Assembly: GCF_004791165.1 (NCBI RefSeq)
Contig: NZ_SRUZ01000001.1
Location: 416,382 to 480,381 of the forward strand
DNA length: 64,000 nt
Source: Mesorhizobium sp. M8A.F.Ca.ET.218.01.1.1
Lineage (GTDB): Bacteria > Pseudomonadota > Alphaproteobacteria > Rhizobiales > Rhizobiaceae
Direction of reading: 5' to 3'
Shown here: positions 48,656 to 55,619 of the stretch, piece after piece
How positions within the stretch are numbered: position 1 is the first letter of the stretch
Layout of the letters: each line of letters starts with the position of its first letter
Position numbers and translations under genes: made by a program
The notes under the pieces: generated by a model
What the model saw: only the letters and a program-made list of their open reading frames with translations
Databases searched by the model: none
What the model was told of the DNA's origin: nothing

Positions 48656-49945
48656 TTACTTGAACACCTTGTCGGGTGCGTCGAGGCTGTCGGAGCCTTC
48701 GAAGGCGATGGCATTGAGCTTCAGCACGCCAACGGCGCGTTCGATCGACTTGGTCTGGTCGATCAATGCGTCGATTGCCGCCTGAACGGTGGCATTGCCC
48801 GCGGTATTGCCCTCGGCGATCTGCTGGTCGTAGGCCTCGCCGGCCTCGGCTCGCGCCTTGATCGCTTCCATCTTGGCGACGGTGACATCGAGCTTGTCGG
48901 ACAGCTCCTTGTCGATTGCCGGATCGGCCGCTTTCACCATGTCGTGCACCGAGGAACCCGAAACGACGGTGCCGTCCAGGCGCGTGTAGCTGGCGAGATA
49001 GGCGGCGCGGATGCCGACGGCATCATAGAGATGAGAGTTGTAGGTGTTGTCGGAGAAGCAGTCATGCTCCTCTTCCGGATCGTGCAGCAACAGGCCAAGC
49101 TTCATGCGTTCGCCTGCCAGCTCGCCGTAGGAGAGCGAGCCCATGCCGGTGAAGATCACCGAGATGGCGGTGTTCGGCTCGCCATCGACAAGGTTCTTGC
49201 GCGCCGCGCCGTCTTCCTTCCAGTCGTTGACCATCTTCTGGAGGTCCGAGACCAGAAGGCCAGTCGCCGACTTCAGGTACTCTGCGCGACGGTCGCAATT
49301 GCCTCCGGTGCAGTTCTTCAGGTCGTAATCCGTATAGGGACGCTCGCCGGCGCCCGGACCGGTGCCGTGCAGGTCCTGGCCCCAGAGCAGGAATTCGATG
49401 GCGTGATAGCCGGTGGCGACGTTGGCCTCGACGCCGCCGGCCTGCTGCAGCGTGCCGGAGAGGAATTCCGGCGAAAGCTTCGAGGCATCGACCTGCTTGC
49501 CGTTGATCTCGATCTCCTTGTTGGCGATCACATTGGCCGTATAGAGCGAATTCGCGTCCGACTCGGTGCCGTAGCTCTTGGCGACATAGTCGATCAGGCC
49601 TTCGTCCAGCGGCCAGGAATTCACCTCACCTTCCCAGTCATCGACGATCTTGTTGCCGAAGCGGTAGACCTCGGTCTGCTGGTAGGGCACGCGCGATGCC
49701 TTCCAGGCGTCGCGGGCGGCATTGAGCGTTTCCGCCGACGGGTTGGCAAGCAGCGCGTCGACCGCCTTGTCGAGCGCCTGCGCCGTGGTCAGCGAATCCT
49801 CATATTTGGCAAGCCCGATGTCGGCATAGGTCTTGATGACCGCCTTGGCATCGGTTTCCGCCTTGGCAGGCAGCACGAACACCGCTGCCGTCAGCAGCGC
49901 CGTGGCGCCGATCGCCGCCAGCCTGCCGCCATATCGTGCTGTCAT
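48656..49945 (-). CDS. Imelysin-family periplasmic iron-regulated protein (IrpA-like)
   Basis: The 429-residue product has a signal peptide (LAAIGATALLTAAVFVLPAKAE) and a full imelysin/M75 domain. The hallmark GxHxxE is intact in VATGYHAIEFLLWGQDLHG, and NSWPLDEGLIDYVAKSYG, NCTGGNCDRRAEYL and GMGSLSYGELAGERMKLGLL are typical. Imelysins are periplasmic or surface iron-binding proteins related to the M75 domain of EfeO; IrpA of cyanobacteria is iron-regulated. ATG 49945 is chosen by the signal peptide. It leads the minus-strand iron operon and is preceded by a perfect ICE box 262 bases away and a degenerate ICE-like site at 49962-49978. Confidence 0.93.
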   Translation of the reverse strand: MTARYGGRLAAIGATALLTAAVFVLPAKAETDAKAVIKTYADIGLAKYEDSLTTAQALDKAVDALLANPSAETLNAARDAWKASRVPYQQTEVYRFGNKIVDDWEGEVNSWPLDEGLIDYVAKSYGTESDANSLYTANVIANKEIEINGKQVDASKLSPEFLSGTLQQAGGVEANVATGYHAIEFLLWGQDLHGTGPGAGERPYTDYDLKNCTGGNCDRRAEYLKSATGLLVSDLQKMVNDWKEDGAARKNLVDGEPNTAISVIFTGMGSLSYGELAGERMKLGLLLHDPEEEHDCFSDNTYNSHLYDAVGIRAAYLASYTRLDGTVVSGSSVHDMVKAADPAIDKELSDKLDVTVAKMEAIKARAEAGEAYDQQIAEGNTAGNATVQAAIDALIDQTKSIERAVGVLKLNAIAFEGSDSLDAPDKVFK

Positions 49946-50375
49946 TATCGCTCTCCAGTTCCTCGGAAATTTTCTAAGCGGCGCACGCGCCAACCCGCGC
50001 CAGGCCACATTCATGCCGTTGGGCGCAAGACATGCCGCGCGATCGCGCGGCTCAGGGAAAAAAGACACCAAAATGCCTCCAATCGAACGGGTTCAAGGCC
50101 CAGACATCAAAGGGATGCGCCAATGCGCGGCTTCCTTAAAGCTTCGAGTGCGATGGAAGTCAATGAAAATTACTGGAAAAGCCAATTGAAACAATAGTTT
50201 AGAATTATTCTAAACTACGATGGTCAACTTTACGCGCCCGCTGCATCGGCTTTGCGGCCGAACTGTACGATTGACAGTCGCCGTCCCGGGTGCGACCCGC
50301 AAACCCTCTCTTGCGGCGGCGTCAGACAATTGCCACTTGGCGAGACGTCCTAGGATCGATCGGGATCGGAATGCG
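49946..50375. promoter_or_regulatory. Divergent control region of the iron cluster
   Basis: This 430-base gap between irpA and the ferredoxin-reductase gene has no convincing coding frame. It holds the perfect ICE palindrome at 50196-50218. It also holds a weaker ICE-like sequence at 49962-49978 (minus strand CTTAGAA-AAT-TTCCGAG, ten of fourteen consensus positions) overlapping the irpA leader. The reductase frame is open back to 50220 but that part shows no family similarity. Confidence 0.7.
50196..50218. promoter_or_regulatory. Irr binding site (ICE box)
   Basis: The arms TAGTTTAGAAT (50196-50206) and ATTCTAAACTA (50208-50218) are perfect inverted repeats around one central T. The core matches the rhizobial iron control element TTTAGAA-N3-TTCTAAA at every fixed position. 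It lies between the divergent irpA operon and the ferredoxin-reductase gene and can serve both. Irr itself is encoded at 15068-15517. Confidence 0.88.
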
Positions 50376-51638
50376 ATGAAGAACGGCGTGGTAATTGTCG
50401 GTGCGGGTCATGCGGGCGTGCAGGCGGCCGCCAGTCTGCGCGAGGATGGCTATGATGGGCCGGTGATCCTGGTCGGCGACGAGAACGAACTGCCCTACCA
50501 CAAGCCGCCGCTCTCGAAGACCTTCATCAAGGATGCCGAAGCCAAGCCTCAACCGCTTCGGGGCGAGGCCTTCTACACCGGCAGCGCCATCGACTACCGG
50601 CCTGGGATCCGGATCGAGCGCATCGATGCCGGTCGCCACGGTCTCGACATTGCCGGCGGCGGCGCACTTGCCTTCGACAATCTGATCCTGGCGACCGGAT
50701 CGCGCCCGCGCGCCCTGCCGCTGCCAGGCTCCGATCTGTCGGGCGTGGTGTCGCTGCGCTCGCTGGCCAACGCGCGGCTGATCCGGGAGCTGAGCGCTGA
50801 GAGCGAAGATATCGTCATCCTCGGCGGCGGCTTTATCGGGCTGGAAATCGCCGCGACGCTGCGGGCGGCCGGTCGCACCGTGACGGTTGTCGAAGCAGTC
50901 GACCGGCTGCTCGGCCGCGCCGTGGCGCCGGTGGTGGCGAGCCATGTCCGGCAAAGGCTGGAAGCGACCGGCGTGCGCGTCCTGACCGGAACCTCGATCT
51001 CAAGGCTCGAAGGCGAAGACGGCAATGTCACGGCCGCGATCACCTCGTCTGGCGAAAGGCTGCCGGCGCGCATGGTCGTGGTCGGCATCGGCGCCGTGCC
51101 GAATGTCGAACTGGCGCAAGCCGCGGGCCTTGCTGTCGCCAACGGCATCCGCGTCGATCATCAGATGCGCAGTTCGGTGCCGGAGATTCTGGCCATCGGC
51201 GACGCCGCCTCGTATCGGCACTGGTTCACCGGCGGCGATGTCAGGCTGGAATCGGTGCAGAACGCCACCGACCAGGCGCGGCTCGCCGCCCGGACAATTA
51301 CCGGTCACACCGACGCCTATTCAGCGGTGCCATGGTTCTGGTCCGACATTGGCGACATGAAGCTGCAAATGGTTGGCCTGACCGCCGGCGGCGACAGCCA
51401 TGTCGTGCTCGGCGACCTGCGCGACAACAAATTCTCGATCTACCACTATGCCGGTGACCGGCTGCTCGGCATCGAATCCGTCAACCGCCCCGGCGACCAC
51501 ATGCTTGGCCGCAAGATGCTCAGTGCCGGTTTTTCGCCAACGCCGCAGATGGTGGCCGCAGGCCCGGACGGGCTGAAGGCGGCACTGGCGACATTCCAGA
51601 ACATGGAGCCAGCCCGTGACGAGCGAATATTTCGGTGA
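50376..51638 (+). CDS. FAD-dependent ferredoxin/rubredoxin reductase-like oxidoreductase
   Basis: The 420-residue class of putidaredoxin/rhodocoxin reductase has an N-terminal FAD motif VVIVGAGHAGVQAAASLREDG, LPYHKPPLSKTF, LILATGSRPRALPLPG, an NAD(P)H motif IVILGGGFIGLEIAATLR, and the FAD-tail EILAIGDAASYRH. A C-terminal reductase domain follows. ATG 50376 (MKNGVVIVGAGHAG) is fixed by the FAD motif. It is divergent from irpA-bfd-bfr and shares the ICE region, which makes Bfd a plausible electron acceptor; no P450 or other ferredoxin gene is nearby. Its last codons overlap a ParD-like reading frame by 23 bases. Confidence 0.9.
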   Translation: MKNGVVIVGAGHAGVQAAASLREDGYDGPVILVGDENELPYHKPPLSKTFIKDAEAKPQPLRGEAFYTGSAIDYRPGIRIERIDAGRHGLDIAGGGALAFDNLILATGSRPRALPLPGSDLSGVVSLRSLANARLIRELSAESEDIVILGGGFIGLEIAATLRAAGRTVTVVEAVDRLLGRAVAPVVASHVRQRLEATGVRVLTGTSISRLEGEDGNVTAAITSSGERLPARMVVVGIGAVPNVELAQAAGLAVANGIRVDHQMRSSVPEILAIGDAASYRHWFTGGDVRLESVQNATDQARLAARTITGHTDAYSAVPWFWSDIGDMKLQMVGLTAGGDSHVVLGDLRDNKFSIYHYAGDRLLGIESVNRPGDHMLGRKMLSAGFSPTPQMVAAGPDGLKAALATFQNMEPARDERIFR

Positions 51639-51768
51639 GTTGATCCGCCGCGATCAAGACCGTCAACGGCTTCTGCATCTGCTCCTTGAGGGCGCGTCAT
51701 CCGAACCGGGTCCCTCGGTTGATGATGGCTATTTCGAAGCACTGCGAAAACGAGCGCAGGTCAAATAG
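51616..51768 (+). pseudogene. Probable ParD-type antitoxin remnant
   Basis: A 50-codon frame starting at GTG 51616 reads VTSEYFGELIRRDQDRQRL, LHLLLEGASSEPGPS, then DDGYFEALRKRAQVK and stop. This matches the second helix and C-terminal tail of ParD/CC2985-family antitoxins (SEYxRxLIRRD core, then LLxEGxxS). The N-terminal ribbon-helix-helix strand is missing; upstream the frame runs into the end of the reductase gene. No ParE toxin follows. It is either a broken antitoxin or a very short one; a remnant is more likely. Confidence 0.6.
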
Positions 51769-51837
51769 GCACAATCTGCTGGCCGAGACGAGGCGGTATT
51801 GGCGACAGGAGTCAATTCAGACGTCCGCGCCGCCCCT

Positions 51838-51883
51838 CATCCGCCTGCCGGCACCTTCTCCCCGTGTTGTGACAGGGAGAAGG
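51838..51883. repeat. Rhizobial intergenic repeat with CCTTCTCCC hairpin
   Basis: CCTTCTCCC (51854-51862) and GGGAGAAGG (51875-51883) form a 9-bp stem, preceded by CCCTCATCCGCCTGCCGGCA. This is the form of a repeat very common between genes in Mesorhizobium and relatives. It lies just before the gabT stop between convergent genes and may act as a bidirectional terminator. Confidence 0.65.
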
Positions 51884-51893
51884 TAAGCGCCGT

Positions 51894-53171
51894 TCAGGCG
51901 GCGCAGACCTCGCGGATCGAGCTTTCCAGAATGTCGAGCGCTTCGTTCATGACCTCGTCCTGGACGGTGATCGGCGCCAGGAAGCGGATGACGTTGCCGT
52001 AGACGCCGCAGGTCAGCAGGATCAGGCCCTTGTCGAGCGCTTTCAGGCGGATCGCGTTGGCGATCTCGGCCGACGGCAGGCCCTTCTTGACGTCGTTGAA
52101 CTCCACCGCGTTCATGAAGCCCAAACCCCTGATGTCGACAATCTCGGGCACGTCGTCACGGATCGACTGCAGACGCTGCTTCAACCGCGCACCCAGCGTG
52201 TTGGCGCGATCGCAGAGCTTTTCGTCCTCGATCACATCGAGCACGGCGTGCGCGGCGGCGACGCCGATCGGGCTGCCGCCATAGGTGCCGCCCAGTCCAC
52301 CAGGGCTGGGCGCGTCCATGATCTCGGCGCGGCCAGTGACGGCCGACAGCGGGAAGCCGCCAGCCAGGCTCTTGGCCATGGTGGTGATGTCGGCGGCTAC
52401 CTCGTGATGGTCCATGGCGAACATCTTGCCGGTGCGGGCAAAGCCGGTCTGCACTTCGTCGGCGATCAACAGCATGCCGTGCTGGTCGCAGAGCTTGCGC
52501 AGCGCCGTCAGCAGTTCACGCGGCGCGTCGTAGAAGCCGCCCTCGCCCTGAACCGGCTCGATGATGATCGCGGCGACGCGGGCCGGATCGACATCCGCCT
52601 TGAACAGCTTGTCGAGCGCGGCAAGCGAATCGGCGACCGAGACACCATGCAGTTGCACGGGGAACGGCACGTGGTAGACGTCGCCCGGCATGGCTCCGAA
52701 GCCAACCTTGTAGGGCACGACCTTGCCGGTCAGCGCCATGCCCATGAAGGTGCGGCCATGGAAGCCGCCGCCGAAGGCGATGACGGCCTGGCGGCCGGTG
52801 GCGTTGCGAGCGATCTTGATGGCGTTCTCCACCGCCTCGGCGCCGGTGGTGACGAAGATGGTCTTCTTCTCGAACTTGCCGGGCAGCATGGCGTTCAGCC
52901 GTTCGGCCAGCCTCACATAGCTCTCATAAGGCACGACCTGGTGGCAGGTGTGGGTGAAGCGGTCGAGCTGCGCCTTGACCGCCTCGATTACCCTGGGATG
53001 GCGGTGGCCGGTGTTGACGACGGCGATGCCCGAGGAGAAGTCGATATAGCGGCGGCCCTCGACATCCCAGATCTCCGAGTTCTCGGCCCGGTCGGCGTAG
53101 ATCTGCGTGGTCATGCCGACGCCGCGCGAGATCGACTGGTTCTTGCGTTCGGAAATGGCGGAGTTCTTCAT
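51894..53171 (-). CDS. gabT: 4-aminobutyrate aminotransferase
   Basis: The 425-residue class III PLP aminotransferase converts GABA and 2-oxoglutarate to succinate semialdehyde and glutamate. Features are DVEGRRYIDFSSGIAVVNTGH, FVTTGAEAVENAIKIAR (phosphate cup), GGGFHGRTFMGMALTGK, LLIADEVQTGFARTGKMFA (Asp for the pyridine N) and the Schiff-base Lys in TMAKSLAGGFPLSAVTG. ATG 53171 (MKNSAISERKNQSISRGVG) is chosen; a frame to 53198 is unsupported. It has its own promoter region, divergent from the RND genes. Substrate naming within class III is likely but not proven. Confidence 0.88.
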   Translation of the reverse strand: MKNSAISERKNQSISRGVGMTTQIYADRAENSEIWDVEGRRYIDFSSGIAVVNTGHRHPRVIEAVKAQLDRFTHTCHQVVPYESYVRLAERLNAMLPGKFEKKTIFVTTGAEAVENAIKIARNATGRQAVIAFGGGFHGRTFMGMALTGKVVPYKVGFGAMPGDVYHVPFPVQLHGVSVADSLAALDKLFKADVDPARVAAIIIEPVQGEGGFYDAPRELLTALRKLCDQHGMLLIADEVQTGFARTGKMFAMDHHEVAADITTMAKSLAGGFPLSAVTGRAEIMDAPSPGGLGGTYGGSPIGVAAAHAVLDVIEDEKLCDRANTLGARLKQRLQSIRDDVPEIVDIRGLGFMNAVEFNDVKKGLPSAEIANAIRLKALDKGLILLTCGVYGNVIRFLAPITVQDEVMNEALDILESSIREVCAA

Positions 53172-53415
53172 GATATCCCTCACCGGGCCATCCCTCATCG
53201 GGATGGGGCCCGTTCTGTTTTGATGCCGTTGAATTCCCTTCTGGCCTTATTTCAGATTTTCCTCAAGCCGACACCATCACAGCGTCGATTGGGCCTGACT
53301 TAACCAGTCCGGCGAGAGGCGTACGAGACCGGTTTCCTTTTTTCCGGGATCGATTATCCTCCTAATCTCCGCGAGGGGATCGCGATCAGCGACCGGCGCG
53401 CGGCCGAGGGGAGCC

Positions 53416-54552
53416 ATGAGCAGCAACGTGACATCGTCCGTCTCGCCGCCATCCGCTAAAACTCTCAACCTTTTGTCTTGTCCAGCCGCTTCGATTCTCG
53501 CCTGCACGGCCCTGGCGCTGCTCGCCGGTTGCCAGAAGCAGGAGGCGGCGGAAAAGAAGCTGCCGGTCATGGTGCGCACCGAAACGGTGGCGATGGCCGA
53601 TTATGCGCCGAGAACCTCGCTGACCGGGGTGATCGCGGCGCGTACGTTGAACAATCTTTCGTTCCGGGTTGGCGGACGCGTCGCGGAGCGGCTTGTCGAT
53701 GTCGGCCAGCATATCGATCAGGGGACGGTGCTTGCGCGTATCGATCCGCAGGAGCAGGAGTCCGATTTGCGCTCCGCGCAGGCCGATCTCGATGCCGCGC
53801 AGGCACAATTGACACAGGCCGCGGCCACGTTCGAGCGGCAAAAGACGCTGCTTGCCCAGGGCTTCACCACCAGGCGCGATTATGACGCGGCCGACCAGGC
53901 GCTGAAAGTCGCGCAAGGCAGCGTCGATGCCGCGCGGAGCGCATTTGCCAATGCCCAGCAGAATCTGTCCTTCACCGAACTCAAGGCCGGTGCGGGAGGC
54001 GTGATTACCGCACGCCAGGTCGAAACCGGCCAGGTGGTGCAGGCGGCGCAGACCGTCTTCACCGTCGCCGAGGACGGCGACCGCGACGCGGTGTTCAACG
54101 TGCAGGAGACGCTGGTCGCCAAAACGCCGGCTTCACCGGCGGTAACGATCACGCTGTTGTCCGACCCGCAGGTCCGCGCGAGGGGCAAGGTGCGCGAAAT
54201 CTCGCCGGCAGTCGACCCGGCTTCGGGCTCGATCAGGGTCAAGGTCTTCATTCCCGACACGCCGGCCGGTATGCCGCTGGGCGCGGCCGTCATCGGCTCG
54301 GTCGGCGCCAAGCCGGCGAAGGCGATCCTGTTGCCCTGGCAGGCCTTGACATCGAGCGCTGGTAAGCCGGCGGTCTGGATCGTCGATCCCGCGACCAAGG
54401 CGGTGACGACGGCGCCGGTCGAGGTGCTGGCGTTCGATTCGGGTACCGTCGTCATCGCCGAGGGCCTGAACGAAGGCCAGAGCGTCGTTACATCAGGCGG
54501 GCAATTGCTCAGCCCCGGCCAGACGGTCGAGATATCGGGAGCAGGGCAATGA
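53416..54552 (+). CDS. RND efflux adaptor lipoprotein (membrane-fusion protein) 1
   Basis: The 378-residue periplasmic adaptor has a lipoprotein signal with lipobox LLAGC (Cys about residue 39). Order of elements: beta-barrel strand, lipoyl half-motif (FRVGGRVAERLVDVGQHIDQG), a long alpha-hairpin (DLRSAQADLDAAQAQLTQAAATFERQ), second lipoyl half (AGAGGVITARQVETGQVV) and a membrane-proximal domain. The RBS is GAGGGGAG. It is followed by a second adaptor with ATGA overlap and by the pump, forming one operon. Confidence 0.92.
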   Translation: MSSNVTSSVSPPSAKTLNLLSCPAASILACTALALLAGCQKQEAAEKKLPVMVRTETVAMADYAPRTSLTGVIAARTLNNLSFRVGGRVAERLVDVGQHIDQGTVLARIDPQEQESDLRSAQADLDAAQAQLTQAAATFERQKTLLAQGFTTRRDYDAADQALKVAQGSVDAARSAFANAQQNLSFTELKAGAGGVITARQVETGQVVQAAQTVFTVAEDGDRDAVFNVQETLVAKTPASPAVTITLLSDPQVRARGKVREISPAVDPASGSIRVKVFIPDTPAGMPLGAAVIGSVGAKPAKAILLPWQALTSSAGKPAVWIVDPATKAVTTAPVEVLAFDSGTVVIAEGLNEGQSVVTSGGQLLSPGQTVEISGAGQ

Positions 54553-55619
54553 AGCGGCTGCTACCCGTCCTGCTTGGCCTTGCCGCGCTTTCCGCCTGTT
54601 CGAAATCGGACGAAAAACCGCCGCAAATCGTCCGACCGGTGCTGTCGGTCGTGGTCGAGCCGCGCACCACGCAGACTTTCGGTTTCGCCGGCTCGGTCGA
54701 GCCACAGGTCAGCGCCGATCTTGCCTTCCGCCTGCTCGGCCGCGTCGTCTCGCGCGACGTCAAGGTCGGCGACACCGTCAGCAAGGGCACGACGATCGCC
54801 GCACTCGACCCAACCGCGCTGGAGCTGGCAGTCCAGGCTGCCAAGGCCGAACTCTCCAATGCCGAGGCGCAATTCGCCAATGCCGCCGCCAGCGAGGAAC
54901 GCCAGCGCCAGTTGCTGACCTCTGCCAATACGCCGCAGTCGGTCTTCGACGCAGCGCAGCAGGCACGCAAGGCCGCGGAAGCCCGTGTCGAGCGGGCCAA
55001 GGCTTCGCTGGCGAAATCGCAGGAGCAGCTCGGTTATGCCAGGCTGTTTTCTGATTTCGACGGCGTCGTCACCGCCGTCGGCGCCGAAGTTGGCCAGACG
55101 GTTTCGCCCGGGCAGACCATCGTCACCGTGGCGCGTTCGGACCTGCGCGAGGCAGTGGTCGACATCCCCGACCAGTTGACCGGCGATCTGCCGGCCGGCA
55201 CGCCGTTCCAGGTCATCCTGCAGTCGCTGCCGACGATCCAGACCGAGGCCAAATTGCGCGAGATCGCCCCCCAATCCGAGGGCTCGACCCGCACACGGCG
55301 CGTCAAGCTGACGCTTACCGATCCGCCGCAAGCCTTCAGGCTCGGCTCGACGGTGACGGCGACCCGCATGACCAAGGTTGTGCCGACGATCGAGCTGCCC
55401 ATTTCGGCGCTGCTCGAAAAGGACGGTTCCGAAAAAGTGTGGATCATCGATCCAAAGACGTCGAGCGTGAGCGCGCACGATATCAAGGTCGCGTCGAAGA
55501 ATGGCGGCACCTTTACCGTGGCGGAAGGACTGGACGCCGGCATGCGCGTCGTCACCGCCGGCGTTCACAGCCTCGTCGACGGCCAGAAAGTGAAAGTGCC
55601 CGAGGGAGGGGCCTCATGA
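54549..55619 (+). CDS. RND efflux adaptor lipoprotein (membrane-fusion protein) 2
   Basis: The 356-residue protein has a lipoprotein signal (LLGLAALSACSK, lipobox LSAC). It has the same hairpin/lipoyl/barrel order as the preceding gene but is a distinct sequence: FRLLGRVVSRDVKVGDTVSKG, a hairpin with AELSNAEAQFANAAASEERQR, DFDGVVTAVGAEVGQTVSPG. It overlaps the first adaptor by 4 bases and the pump gene by 4. Two different adaptors for a single RND pump is the TriABC-type arrangement of Pseudomonas aeruginosa, in which both are needed. Confidence 0.92.
   Translation: MKRLLPVLLGLAALSACSKSDEKPPQIVRPVLSVVVEPRTTQTFGFAGSVEPQVSADLAFRLLGRVVSRDVKVGDTVSKGTTIAALDPTALELAVQAAKAELSNAEAQFANAAASEERQRQLLTSANTPQSVFDAAQQARKAAEARVERAKASLAKSQEQLGYARLFSDFDGVVTAVGAEVGQTVSPGQTIVTVARSDLREAVVDIPDQLTGDLPAGTPFQVILQSLPTIQTEAKLREIAPQSEGSTRTRRVKLTLTDPPQAFRLGSTVTATRMTKVVPTIELPISALLEKDGSEKVWIIDPKTSSVSAHDIKVASKNGGTFTVAEGLDAGMRVVTAGVHSLVDGQKVKVPEGGAS

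Noticed and set aside
48319..48714. 131-codon minus-strand frame across the bfd region
   Set aside because: It is a shifted shadow of bfd; the real frame has the four cluster cysteines.
53331..53365. Possible degenerate RIME-like fragment before the RND operon
   Set aside because: ACCGGTTTCC with TTTTTTCCGGGATC is reminiscent of the repeat but no inverted outer arms could be found.
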